Assembly: GCA_947631225.1 (NCBI GenBank)
Contig: CANRKM010000002.1
Location: 1-41,438 of the forward strand
Direction: 5' to 3'
Length of the DNA: 41,438 nucleotides
Origin: an uncultured Clostridia bacterium
Lineage (GTDB): Bacteria > Bacillota > Clostridia > TANB77 > CAG-508
The notes below the pieces were generated by a model. The model made no database searches, had not been told where the DNA came from, and saw nothing but the letters and a program-made list of their open reading frames with translations. The position numbers and the translations under genes are program-made. Positions within the stretch are counted from its first letter, which is position 1. The number at the start of each line of letters is the position of its first letter. Of this stretch, positions 8,453 to 20,400 are shown piece after piece.

Positions 8453-8550
8453 TTATCAACAACAAAACTGTGAATAACTAAAAACTCAAAAAGCCATAGT
8501 TAGAAGTTATTCACAAACTTATCCACATTGTCCACAATATATGTGGATAA
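8453..8550. promoter_or_regulatory. Cluster of six DnaA boxes
   Basis: Within 98 bp I read TTATCAACA (8453-8461), TTATTCACA on the minus strand (8469-8477), TTATTCACA (8507-8515), TTATCCACA (8519-8527), TTGTCCACA (8528-8536) and TTATCCACA on the minus strand (8542-8550). The consensus is TTATNCACA; four match it exactly and two have one change. Two boxes are back to back. The following 8551-8815 is extremely AT-rich and could serve as an unwinding element. No dnaA or dnaN gene is in the window. It could be a replication origin, a DnaA-titration cluster, or a DnaA-controlled promoter region for the rhodanese gene. Confidence 0.75.
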
Positions 8551-8815
8551 AAAGAAGACATAAATCGATATACATAATATATCCAAATAGACATAATTGT
8601 AATATAATTGTAATTAAAGAAGGGATTTTTTGACGAAAAAGAAAGAAAATAGAAATTATTATACAAAATTGTGAAAATAATGACAAAATTCCCATATGCT
8701 TATTTTGTAATATTTGTAATATTATATGAGCTAAATAAAAAATATATGCCTGTAATGTTAATATAAATAAAATAAATCATATAATATAATAATGAATTTT
8801 TTTGGAGGAAATAAA

Positions 8816-9154
8816 ATGATAGACAAAATAAGATATAAATTAAAAAAGATATTATTTAGGCATATGGAAGAATATGATATAACTTTAGAAGAATTAAAAG
8901 AAAAACAATTAAATGGTGCAGAAATTATAGATGTAAGAAGTGTTAGAGAGTATAGTGAAAGTCATATAGAAGGGAGCATAAATGTACCAGAGTATGAAAT
9001 AGATGAGAAATTTGAAAATATGATAAAAAACAAAAACAAGCCAATTATTGTATATTGTGCAAGTGGATTTAGAAGTATAAAAGCATATAAAAAATTAAAA
9101 AAAATGGGATACATTAGAGTATATAATTTATATGGTGGTTTAGAAAATTATTAA
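8816..9154 (+). CDS. Rhodanese-like sulfurtransferase, single domain
   Basis: This 112-aa protein has one rhodanese homology domain: EIIDVRSVREYSESHIEGSI cut here as IIDVRSVREY and HIEGSINVP, then the active-site loop CASGFRS with catalytic Cys81. Rhodaneses carry persulfide sulfur on this Cys. The N-terminus is basic and amphipathic (KIRYKLKKILFRH) without a signal peptide. Start choice: ATG 8816 has GGAGG 7 nt upstream, while the earlier in-frame ATG 8792 has that Shine-Dalgarno inside its own coding sequence. It is monocistronic, between the DnaA-box region and a terminator. Confidence 0.9.
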   Translation: MIDKIRYKLKKILFRHMEEYDITLEELKEKQLNGAEIIDVRSVREYSESHIEGSINVPEYEIDEKFENMIKNKNKPIIVYCASGFRSIKAYKKLKKMGYIRVYNLYGGLENY

Positions 9155-9169
9155 ATGATAATATTCTTT

Positions 9170-9204
9170 AAAGTGCTATTCCGTAAATGAAATAGCACTT
9201 TTTT
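9170..9204 (+). terminator. Rho-independent terminator after rhodanese gene
   Basis: AAAGTGCTATT (9170-9180) pairs perfectly with AATAGCACTTT (9191-9201) around a 10-nt loop, followed by a T run to 9204. The remaining gap to 9389 is AT-rich; I see no convincing promoter there beyond TTGAAA-like and TAATAAT-like matches. Confidence 0.85.
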
Positions 9205-9389
9205 GAACTAGTGTTATAAAATTGTAATAATAATTTAAAAAAAGTAAAAAAAAATATGCTATATGTGCTTCCCTAGATATGTTTTGATTGAATTTTGTAA
9301 TATTTGAATATGAACAGAAAAAAAACTATTGAAAAAAATGAAATAATGTGAAATAATAATAACAAATTTATGTAAGGAGAGGGATATCT

Positions 9390-12300
9390 ATGAAAGAAAA
9401 TGCAAAGAAAAAGTTGAATGCTTTAGTAGCAATAGAGGTAATATTAGCTATGACACTGTATTATTTTGTTTTAATTGGACAAACATTTATTACCTATGCT
9501 ATAGATTCAGTAAGGACAAATGCCTATAATGTGGATTTTTGTGCGTATTTTCTAGGTGAAAATGGAGAAAAGCAAGAAATATTAGAAGAAAATATAGATA
9601 AAGCAGAACAATATCTATATGTAGATATTTCTGTGAAAAATGAGGGATACTTTAATGGTAAAATAAAGTTAGATAACAATAATTTTAACTTAAAACAAGA
9701 AGTATTAAGTACAGCTGTATCTTCAATTTCTGGAAATGAAGTAACATTAGGGCAAATAAACGCAGGAACAACAGCAACAGTTAAATTAGGAATAGAAGCA
9801 ATACAAGATAATAACATAAACTTAGATATGCTAAACAAAACAACTGATGTAATATTACAAGGACAATATGTAAATAGCAAAAATGTAGAAAAAGGTAATT
9901 ACACAGATGTTAATGGTAAAGCAGGAGTTACTTTAAAATTAAAATCAAGTGAAAATACAAATGCAGAATTATCTTCTGAGGTACTTACTAATTCCTTATA
10001 TAATATAAATGGAGAGCAAAAAAGAGTTGTTCAAATATTAGTAAATAGTAGAATAACAAATAACAATTATCCTATAAAAAATACTGAAATTTCTTTAAAT
10101 GGTTTAGGAGGAGCAGAAAAAGTAGAGGTACATACAAGAGGTACAAATGCAACAAATAGTAATATAGGATTTGATACAAATAATTATACATATGATGAAA
10201 AAGGTAATGTAGATATAAAAATACAAAATGAAGATATTAAAAATATAAGTTGGAATAAAAATGCTAATGACACATTAATAATAACTTATATATTTAATAA
10301 AGAAAAAAATGTTTCAAATACGAATATTTCTATTGCAAGTAAAATAAATACATATGACGAAAAAGAAATAACAGCTATGAATGAATTAAAAATTGAAGAA
10401 GAAAAAGATGGAAAAGTATCACAAGTAATAGAGACAAAAGAAGATTCTATATATAAAGGAAAAATATACACAGGAGAAGAAAGAGAATACGAAGCAACAA
10501 GTATAATAAATGTAGATTTTCCAAATGTAATGGATAATTTAGATATAAAAGCAAATGGATCATCTTTTTTAACACCAAATGGAGAGATTGTAGCAAATAT
10601 AGTATACAAACAAACAAGGATTAATAAAAATGAGTTTTTAAAAATATTTGGAGAAGAAGGATATATAACATTCAAAAGCAATGAAGGAACGATAATTGCA
10701 AATATCAATAAAGATTCAGAAATAGATGAAAATGGAGAAATAGTAATAAATTATTCAGATGGAATAAAAAATATAGAATTAATAACAAGTAAACCAAAAG
10801 ATGTAGGAACATTAAATATAAAAAATATAAAAACAATTTTAAATAACAATTATTCAAGAAACATTGTAGATACATTAACAGCTATTAAAGAGAGCGAAAC
10901 TATAAACAATATAGAAAATACAAAAGACATCATATTAAAAGAAACATCTTCACAAGCAAATATAAACATGGATGTAAAAACAATTTCAACAATGAGTGCA
11001 GGTCAAGAAATAACATTAGAAGCAACATTAGAAACAAATGATGAAAGTAAAGATTTATATAAAAATCCTACAGTAGTAGTTACATTACCTAAAGAAATAT
11101 CTGAAATGTCTGCAAAACATGCAACACTATATAAAAATGGTTTAGAAGTAGAAAATGTAGTTAGTAGGAAAAATGCTAATGGAGAATATCAAATAGAATT
11201 CAAATATAGAGGAGAACAACTAAAGTATGACTCAACTGGGGGAACAAAAATATACATTAAATTACAGGTACAAGCAAGTAAGTTAACTCCAAGTAAAACA
11301 AGTTCTATAAAAATGACATATACAAATGAAAACAAGAATCAAACAAAAGAAACAAGTGTAGACTTCAAGTTTGAATCTCAATATGGATTAATGTCATATA
11401 GCCAAATTGCAAATTATAATAATGAAGGAGATTCAATATATGCATTAAATGGTGAAACAGCTTATGCAAAAATAGATGTAAACGAAAAGAGCAAAGAAAT
11501 AATACAAAACACAGCATTAATAAATAATTATGAAGACACAATAGCTAATGTAACTTTAATAGGAACAATACCTTTTGAAAATAACAATAATGCTTTTAAA
11601 GCAACATTAAATAAAGTAGAAACAAATAATAATAATTGTAAAATATATTATTCAGAAAATCCAAATGCAATAGCAGAAGATAATAGTTGGAAAGAGACAG
11701 CAGAAAATGCAGTAAGTTACAAAATAGTATTAAATGAAATGAAAAAAGAAGAAATTTTAAAACTTAATACTACAATTACAATACCAGAAAATATACAATA
11801 TAATAAACAAGGTTCTTTATTAACGTATTCAAGTTGTAATATTAACGATCAGGAAAAAAGCAATAGTTCAAGTATAGTTTTAACAACAGAAAGCAGTATG
11901 CAAATTAAAGAAGTAGAACAAAATGTACAGATTGGAAGAACAGCTAGTGGATTAGATGTTTCAATTGTAGCTCTATCTGGAAACGAAGATTTATCAGATA
12001 ATGAAGAAATTTATGAAGGACAAACTATTAGATATAAAGTAACTGTTTCAAATAATACAGATAGCGAATATTCAGATGTTGAAATAAAAGCAACTCAAAA
12101 AAATGGTTATGTTTGGGATTGGTGTGAAGAAACAGTAAAAAATTATTATTATGGTGATGAAGAAAGAAAGGAACATTTTTATGAAATAACAAATAAAAAT
12201 GAAATAACATTAGGTACACTTGAATCATTAAAACAAGGGGAAACATATACATTTGAATATGAAGCTCAGAGTTATCTTTTAAATAATGAAAGTTTAGAAA

Positions 12301-14480
12301 ATAAAGAAAAACCAGAAACTTATGGAACTATATCTATAATACAAGGTATTGAAAAATCAGAAGAAACTATAGAAACAATAAAGAATGCTATAAAAGAAGC
12401 TGGAATAAAAGCTGAATTAATACAAGAAAATTCAAGAGAAGATGCTTGTTATGAAGACAGTGTAATAGATGCATATTTAAATATATATAATTTGACAGAA
12501 AATGCAAAAAATGATGTTATGGTTAAGTTTATTTTTTCTAATAACTTAACTTTAGGAGATGGAGAAGATATATGGAGATATTTATTTGTAGGACCTGAGG
12601 TAAAAGAGAGACTATCTATAAGTAATTTCGAAACAAACGAAAATGGAGAAACCATAGTAACATTAAAAATATCTTCAATAAATGGAAATGAGATTTTACC
12701 AATAGGAGTAAGACCACATACTAAAGAAATAGAAACAGAAGAAGAAAAGCAAAATGCTGAAATATCCGCACAAGTACAAGAAACCCAAAATATGTATTAT
12801 TCTAATAATATTGTAAGAGAATTTTATGCTATACTTAAAGATATTGATGTAAATCAAGAAATAAAACTAAGTGATGGAAAAGCTATAGATTATGATAAAG
12901 ATGTATTGGAAAATGGAGAAACAGTAACAATAACAGGATCAATTATAAATAAAGAAAATGCAAAATTAACTCCATTTATTACATATGAACTAGATTCTGC
13001 GTTTGAAATAGAAAGTGCCAAATTATTAACAGATAATGAAGAACAAGAAACAGATATATTAACTGATTTTGATTCAAATTATTTGATTATGAGTAATAAA
13101 GAAATTTCAACTTATGGTATTGCTAAAATAGTTATTAATGCTAAAGTAAATGCCGAAAAAGCATTAGAAAATGAAATGACAACAAAGTTAGATGTAGAAG
13201 ATATGGAAACAGGTAAATTTTATACTTCAACAATAAAATTAAAGGTTAACAATGAACTAGATGAAGACGATGATATTGATGACATGGAAAAAATATATCC
13301 AGATGATGATGCTAATTTTGAACCAGATATTGATGATGGAATTGATGAAGACATAGATCCAGACGATGATGAAGTAGTTCTTCCAGAATATGAGGGAATT
13401 ACAGACGATGGAGATGGCAATAATGATGGTAACACAGATGATGGAAATGATAATAAAAATCCAAATACTCCACCAACAGATGGGGATAATAAAAATCCAT
13501 CACATAGTCAAAATACATATAATGTAAGTGGAACAGTTTGGATGGATAAAAATAAAGATGGAAAAAGAACAACAGATGAAGAAAATATGAAAGATATAGA
13601 AGTTAAGGCTATAAATAGTATTACAGGAGATTTAATAGATACAACAAAAACAAATGAAAATGGTACATATACATTTAATTTATCTGAGGCAGAATATATA
13701 ATAGCATTTTTATATAATGATGAACTTTACAATGTTACTACTTATCATGCAGATGGAGCTGGAGACGATGTAAACTCTGATGCTATTAGAAAACAAATGC
13801 AAATAGATGGAAGAAATGTAATTGTTGGTGCAACAGATAGTTTGAAATTAAAATCAAATTTAACCAATATAGATATAGGATTAATTTTAAGAAAACAATT
13901 TGATTTGAAAGTAGATAAATATGTTAGTAAAATAACAGTTACAAATGATGCTGGAACAAAAACTTATGAACAAAAAGATAATACATCAAGTGCCAAAATA
14001 GATATACATGCTAAAAATTTAAATAATTCACTAGTAATAATAGAATATAAAATAAAAGTTACAAATATTGGTGAAGTAGAAGGTTATGCTAAAAACATAG
14101 TAGATTACAAACCATCAGATTTAAGCTTTAAATCAAGTTTGAATTCAGATTGGTATCAATCAGGAGAAAACTTATATTCAACAAATTTGGCAAATACTAA
14201 AATAGCACCTGGTGAAACAAAAGAATTAAAATTGATATTAACGAAGACTATGACAGAATCTAATACAGGTTTGGTAAATAACAAAGCAAAAATAACGAAA
14301 AGCTCTAATGATTTAGGAATAGAAGATGACACAGATAATGAAGCAAGTGCAAACGTAATTATAAGTATAAGTACAGGTGTAGTAATTAGTTATATATCAA
14401 CAATAATAATTATAATGATTTCATTATGTATAGTAGCATATTTAGTAAATAGGAAAAATTTATACAAGAATAAGGGGTGA
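9390..14480 (+). CDS. Giant cell-surface protein with SdrD-B/CnaB-like and DUF11-like domains
   Basis: This 1696-aa protein has an N-terminal hydrophobic export segment (about 12-36). A long beta-rich region follows with several domains of alternating strands and short Asn/Lys/Glu-rich loops. An acidic linker (about 1288-1370) is dominated by Asp, Glu, Gly and Asn. Then comes an SdrD B-like domain (SGTVWMDKNKDGKRTTDEEN from about 1377, with TNENGTYTF) of the type that binds calcium or forms isopeptide bonds. A DUF11-like repeat (about 1501-1650; KVTNIGEVEGYAKNIVDYKP) is last before a C-terminal membrane helix (about 1657-1680) and a basic tail NRKNLYKNKG. There is no LPXTG, only ISTG just before the helix. 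It starts at ATG 9390 after AAGGAGAGGG and is in operon with the next gene, overlapping regions only at the stop. Likely adhesin or surface scaffold; substrate unknown. Confidence 0.8.
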   Translation: MKENAKKKLNALVAIEVILAMTLYYFVLIGQTFITYAIDSVRTNAYNVDFCAYFLGENGEKQEILEENIDKAEQYLYVDISVKNEGYFNGKIKLDNNNFNLKQEVLSTAVSSISGNEVTLGQINAGTTATVKLGIEAIQDNNINLDMLNKTTDVILQGQYVNSKNVEKGNYTDVNGKAGVTLKLKSSENTNAELSSEVLTNSLYNINGEQKRVVQILVNSRITNNNYPIKNTEISLNGLGGAEKVEVHTRGTNATNSNIGFDTNNYTYDEKGNVDIKIQNEDIKNISWNKNANDTLIITYIFNKEKNVSNTNISIASKINTYDEKEITAMNELKIEEEKDGKVSQVIETKEDSIYKGKIYTGEEREYEATSIINVDFPNVMDNLDIKANGSSFLTPNGEIVANIVYKQTRINKNEFLKIFGEEGYITFKSNEGTIIANINKDSEIDENGEIVINYSDGIKNIELITSKPKDVGTLNIKNIKTILNNNYSRNIVDTLTAIKESETINNIENTKDIILKETSSQANINMDVKTISTMSAGQEITLEATLETNDESKDLYKNPTVVVTLPKEISEMSAKHATLYKNGLEVENVVSRKNANGEYQIEFKYRGEQLKYDSTGGTKIYIKLQVQASKLTPSKTSSIKMTYTNENKNQTKETSVDFKFESQYGLMSYSQIANYNNEGDSIYALNGETAYAKIDVNEKSKEIIQNTALINNYEDTIANVTLIGTIPFENNNNAFKATLNKVETNNNNCKIYYSENPNAIAEDNSWKETAENAVSYKIVLNEMKKEEILKLNTTITIPENIQYNKQGSLLTYSSCNINDQEKSNSSSIVLTTESSMQIKEVEQNVQIGRTASGLDVSIVALSGNEDLSDNEEIYEGQTIRYKVTVSNNTDSEYSDVEIKATQKNGYVWDWCEETVKNYYYGDEERKEHFYEITNKNEITLGTLESLKQGETYTFEYEAQSYLLNNESLENKEKPETYGTISIIQGIEKSEETIETIKNAIKEAGIKAELIQENSREDACYEDSVIDAYLNIYNLTENAKNDVMVKFIFSNNLTLGDGEDIWRYLFVGPEVKERLSISNFETNENGETIVTLKISSINGNEILPIGVRPHTKEIETEEEKQNAEISAQVQETQNMYYSNNIVREFYAILKDIDVNQEIKLSDGKAIDYDKDVLENGETVTITGSIINKENAKLTPFITYELDSAFEIESAKLLTDNEEQETDILTDFDSNYLIMSNKEISTYGIAKIVINAKVNAEKALENEMTTKLDVEDMETGKFYTSTIKLKVNNELDEDDDIDDMEKIYPDDDANFEPDIDDGIDEDIDPDDDEVVLPEYEGITDDGDGNNDGNTDDGNDNKNPNTPPTDGDNKNPSHSQNTYNVSGTVWMDKNKDGKRTTDEENMKDIEVKAINSITGDLIDTTKTNENGTYTFNLSEAEYIIAFLYNDELYNVTTYHADGAGDDVNSDAIRKQMQIDGRNVIVGATDSLKLKSNLTNIDIGLILRKQFDLKVDKYVSKITVTNDAGTKTYEQKDNTSSAKIDIHAKNLNNSLVIIEYKIKVTNIGEVEGYAKNIVDYKPSDLSFKSSLNSDWYQSGENLYSTNLANTKIAPGETKELKLILTKTMTESNTGLVNNKAKITKSSNDLGIEDDTDNEASANVIISISTGVVISYISTIIIIMISLCIVAYLVNRKNLYKNKG

Positions 14481-14485
14481 ATATA

Positions 14486-17400
14486 ATGATTAAAAAGTTA
14501 AAATACCTAATGATAATTATTGTTAGTATAATAATTTGTTGGGGAATTGCCGATATATGTATAGCCGAAAATGACACTTTTTCTGCAAATGGAAGTATAG
14601 TACAATATAATGGAAGAAATCTTCATATAGATGATTTGTCTTATTTACTATCGGAAAATCAAGATTTTGTTGGTAAATTTTTGAATTCAGATGTATTTTT
14701 AAATAAGTATTTGTCTGTAAATAGTGATGATAGGCGCTATGCTCCTTTTGAAAGTGGTGGTGTAAAATATAGGGCAGGAATATGTTGGCGTCATGACCAA
14801 GGAAATAGGGGATCAGCAAATTATTTAGTTACAGGACAAATTGAGGTTAAATGGGATGAAGCTCAAGGAAAAATGGTTGCAATTTCAAGAGGAGAATATG
14901 GAGAAAAAGAAGTAAAGTCAGACTATGCCACAGAACTTAGTTATGTTTTATATTTAAATCAAGCTAAGGGTATTGATTATGAGAGTTCAAAATTTAAAGA
15001 TTATATAGTACATTATTTGAATAAGAAATCGGAGGTTACGAATAAGAAATGGATTAATTATCCAGAAGAATTTGATTCTATGAATGGATCGGTAGAAGAT
15101 AGAGGGATAGGAAGTGAGTACGAACAGGAATTAAAAAATTATACAAATGAATTACAGAACTATAAAAAAATAACAAAAGTGGATACTAAGGGTGAGCTAA
15201 TGGAAAGACCTAATTATGACTTCTCAAAAATCATAGATAATCAGAAGGCAAATTATCGTGTAGTTGGACCATTTAAAATGGAATGGGGTGGAACAGCACT
15301 AAAAGAAAAAGGAATTACGGTTAATGGTACCCCATGTACTCTTGATAAGAATAGTATACTTTATACGTATTCTCAAGGCAAAAATAAAGAAGATTACAAA
15401 GATCCAACAGTTTGGAGCAATAAATGTTCGGATATTAAATCTGGTCATTCATTTTTCCTAGCCATAAGAAAAAATTACTTACCAGAGGGGAATAAAGATT
15501 ACAAGATTGTTTTTAACCAAAAGCCAGTTAAATATTACAGAGGTAAAATTCTATTTTTAGAAAGTGCAATGAGACAACAAAATTCTTTGCAGGCATCAAC
15601 TACTGCAAAAGAAGAATCAGAGGAGGCATTTGTAGAATATAAAGTTAGACATATAGTTGAAGGAAAAATAACAATTCAAAAAGTTGACAGAGAGACAAAA
15701 ACTGCAATTAAAGGTGTTCAATTAAAAATATATGGAGTTATTAATGCTAAAAATAAGGGATGGGTGCAAGATGATGGAAGTCTAGGTGAATATAGCAATG
15801 CTAAGACGTTTACGACCAATGCAAATGGAAACGCAAGTTTTGATAAAGTAAAAGAAGGAAAGTATTATATATATGAAACTAAAGCTGGTTCAGGATATGA
15901 TTTAAATGCCCAAAGGGATTATTTTCCTGATTCAGACGATCCGAACAGATTTGCAGGAAAGAAAGAATATGGTTATGCGGTATATTTAGGAACAAAAACA
16001 AGTAAATATAATAATATAACACTAACATGTAATCAATATCATAGTGGAAAAATAACAATTTATAAGCAAGACAGCGAAAATTCAACAAAAATTGATGGTG
16101 TAGGATTAAAAATTTATGGAGTTTTAACAGATGGCGTGACTAAAGGTTGGCTAAAATCGGATTTAAGTTTAAGTGAAAACTTTTCAGATGCGAAAGAATG
16201 GAAAACAAAAGATGGAGGAAAACTAACTCTTAATAATTTAAGAAGAGGACATTATTATGTATATGAAAGTACTGCTGCACCAGGATATGACTTAGAAGCA
16301 CAAAGAATAGCATATGCTGATTCAAAAGATAAAGATGTTGGTTTTGCAGGAAATAAGCAATATGGTTCTATGGTATATTTAGGAAAAATTGATGGTAACT
16401 ATATAGCAAGAGAAAAAACATACAAACAATATCCAAGGAAACTAACAATTACCAAAAAAGATAAAGATACTGGGGAAGTAGTTCAAAATGTAAAAGTCAA
16501 AGTACTTGTTCAAGCTAATGGAAAAGATGGATTATATAAAAAAGATACATGGGGATGGTTACAAAGTGATGGCACAATTAAGTCTAGTATGGCAACTATT
16601 AATTTAGGTGAAACTGGTTCAAAAACAATATACAAAGTACCTCTAGGAAAATATTACGTATATGAGACTGCTACAGGTAGTGAATATTATTTAGAAGATC
16701 AAACAGGTTATAAGGCAAAAAAACCTGATGGCTGTAATGTAACTTTCTTTAATGAAAATGAAGAGTATGCTTTAGTAAAGACTTCTGACTTTACTGATAA
16801 CAAATATTTAAATCTATCAATTAAGGCAACTAACCGTAAAGGTGAATTGACTATAATCAAAAAGAACGGTGGAGATAAATTAAATGGTGCAGAAATAAAA
16901 ATATATGCTACAGGTTTAAAAGGTGGTAAAACAACATCAGGATGGCTAAAGAAAAATGAAAATAAATATGAATATGTAGGATATAATGATGCAACTACAT
17001 TTACAACAGGAGAGGTAGAAAAAGGAGAAATAATATTAAAAGGTATTGAATATGGACAATACCATATATATGAAACAAAAGCACCTGAAGGTTATGATAT
17101 TACAGTACAACCTGGATATCATAAAAAAGTAGATAATGCAGGACAAACAAGTTTAGGTAATAATGATTGGGTATATTTAGGTTTAGCATCTGTAAACAAA
17201 GGTAAAAGCAGAGTTGTAAATATAGAAGTTTCTAACTTAAAGCCACAAATAACAATTCATAAAACAGATCTTGGTTCTGGAGAGAATATAGAAAATGTTG
17301 GAGTTAAAATACTTGTTCAATTAAGTCAAGATGCTGTATATGGAGGAACAACTTACAAGATCGGTACTTGGGGTTGGGTAAAGGCAGATGGATCTATATC

Positions 17401-20400
17401 AACAGCAGTTAATGATGCATATACATTTGTAACAGATAAAGAAGGAAATGCTATAATTAAAGATATACCTTATGGAACATTTTATGTATATGAAGTTAAT
17501 ACAGCAAAAGAGTATTATTTAAGAGATCAAAGTGGATATATGAGTGAAAAACCTTTAGAGTATACTGGAACTTTCTTAAATGGTGAATATGCTTATTTAG
17601 GTAGCAAAGTAGTAGCAAATAATGCAGAGGAAATGAGTGTTACATTAGAAGCTACAAACAGAAAAGGTGAATTACACATTACAAAAATAGATGAAGATTA
17701 TAAAGAAGATTTAGGATTGAAAGAAGATTTAGTTTTACCAAGAGTAGAAATGAAAATATATGGAACAGAACTAGATGGTGATCAAACTTCTGGATGGTTA
17801 AGAAAGGAAGAAAATTTATATAAATATACAACATATGAAGAAGCAACAACATTTACAACAAATGATGAAGGAAAAATAGATTTATATGGTATGAAATATG
17901 GTACATATTATGTATATGAAACAAAAGCACCAGAAGAATATGATATTAAAAAGCAAGATCATTATCATGAAGTTCAACCTGGATCAAAAGATTTAGGTGA
18001 AGAAGATTGGGCATTTTTAGGAAAAATAGATATTACAAACGAAAACAACATGATTAACCAAACATTTTCAAACAAAAAGGTAGTAGAATTAAAAGGAAAG
18101 GTATGGGAAGATGTAGCACCAGATGTAAAAAATGGAGCAAGTAATAATAACATAGAAGATAAAGATGAACAAAAAATACAAGGTATTACAGTAAACTTAT
18201 GGAATAAGAAGACAGGAGAGAAAATTGCAACAACAACTACAAATGAACAAGGAGAATATATATTTAATGAAACTACTGTTAATAGAAAACTAAGTTATTG
18301 GGAATTAGCATATAGTTATGTAGAGTTTATATATGATAATACAAAATATATTACAGTATCTCCATTTGAAGGTGATGATGTTTCTAAAAATTCAAAAGCA
18401 CAAGAAAAAGAAGTTATACAAACTGGTGGTGAAAGGAATAAAGGACAATTATATGATGGAAACTTAACAGGAACTGTAGATCCATTGCCTGGTAGAGCTG
18501 TAACTTATGAAGGTAGAAATAATGCACAAACAAGTGAATTAACTAAACAGAGTATATTAGCAAATAGAGATAATAAGCAAGATGAAAAATTACTAACAAG
18601 TTTCTTTAATGCAGATACATATACAATTGAGAATATAAATTTAGGTTTAATGGAAAAAATAGAGCCTACATACACAGTTGGTGAAACATTAGATTATGTA
18701 AAAATAGTAAGAGGAAATTACACATTTAAATATGTGTATGGAGATGACGCAGTATATGAATTAGCAAGCGGAGGAACTGGAATTCAAGCACCTTCAACTG
18801 TACCAGAAGTTAAATTACAAAATACTTCAAGATCATTTACACAAAAAATATATCCATCAGATATTAAATATAACTATGCAATAGAAAATAGCGATAAAGA
18901 TAAATACAAAGTTTATGTAGTTTATAAAATATATGTAAAAAATACTACAAATATTTATAATGAAGATGTATATTCTGAAAATGGATTATACTTAGATAGC
19001 TTAACAAACACTTATGATACAACCAGATATGAATTAAATAATGATGATATAGGAGAAGGAATTAGAGATGAAATTAGTAGATGGACAAGCTCAGGAAATA
19101 AAGCAACATTTAATATATCTGGATCAAATAAAAAATATGAAGCAGGAAAAGGTGGCATTAAAGGAGGAGAAACAGAAAACACATATATTCAATTTAAAGT
19201 AACAGATAGTGCATTAGTAGATTTAGTAGTAAAATCTAAAGAAGAACTAGAAAATATATATAAGACCGCACCAACAAATGCAGAAATTTTTGGATATCAT
19301 GAATACAAGAGAAAAGATAGAAATTGGGTAGATTGGGAAAACAATCGAAATACAAAAGTGTATGATCATATGTCAAAAAGCAAAGATGAACATGATGGAG
19401 CATTAGGAATTAAATGGAGTTTATTTGATACAAGAACAATTTCTGGATCAGTATTCGAAGATGGAAAAGTAGATAACTTAAACGGAGAAGACAGAAAAGA
19501 TGAAAGAGTTGGTAATGGTACTTATGATGAAGGTGAAAACAAAGTACAAGATGTATATGTAAGTTTAATGGCAATTGATGATGGCGGAAATGCAGAAATT
19601 GCAAGATTATATGATAATGAATTAATACAATCTAATGGAATGTGGACAACAATTCCTCGATTGGCTGTAACAAAAGTTGATGACAATGGAAACTATAGTC
19701 TTAAAGGAGTTGTACCAGGAAAATATTATTTGAAATTTACATATGGTGATGGAAGAATTAAATATACAGACATAGAAGGAAATGAAATTTCAAATGATGT
19801 TGGAACTACAAAAGGTAATGAACATCAAAAAATAGATAGTAGTTATTACAAATCAACAATTTTAACAGGAAAAGTAAAAGATGCAACTAAAGTTGAAATT
19901 AATAGAAGTACAACACCAGTTAAAACACAGATTACAACAAGTAACGATAAATGGTATTTGCCAGATTATAAAGAAGAAAATGGAAATATAATATTTAGTT
20001 CATCTTCTAATTCAATTGCAGTAGACTATGATGGAATATATACAGATAAAAACGGTAATGAAACATCTAGTGAAAGTATAATTAATGATAGAACAACCTC
20101 AGATAAAGAAATTAACTATACATCAACACAAGGAAAAGTTCTTATAAATGCAATTAGTCCAAATATGGATGTACAATTTGAGTACATAGCAGATAGAGAA
20201 ATGTATTTAAGAGCAAGTAGAGATTGGTCAAATAAATTAATTAATGATTGTCAAAATATGTGTTTTGGTATAATAGAAAGACCACATGTAGATTTAACTT
20301 TGGATAAGAGTATATCTAACATAAAAATTACATTATCTAATGGTACTACAATAATTAATCAGAACCCAAGTACACAAAATATATCTTCTTCTGTAAGAGG

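Noticed and set aside
13220-13435. Ser-rich minus-strand frame
   Set aside because: It is the reverse of the Asp-rich acidic linker of the 1696-aa surface protein.
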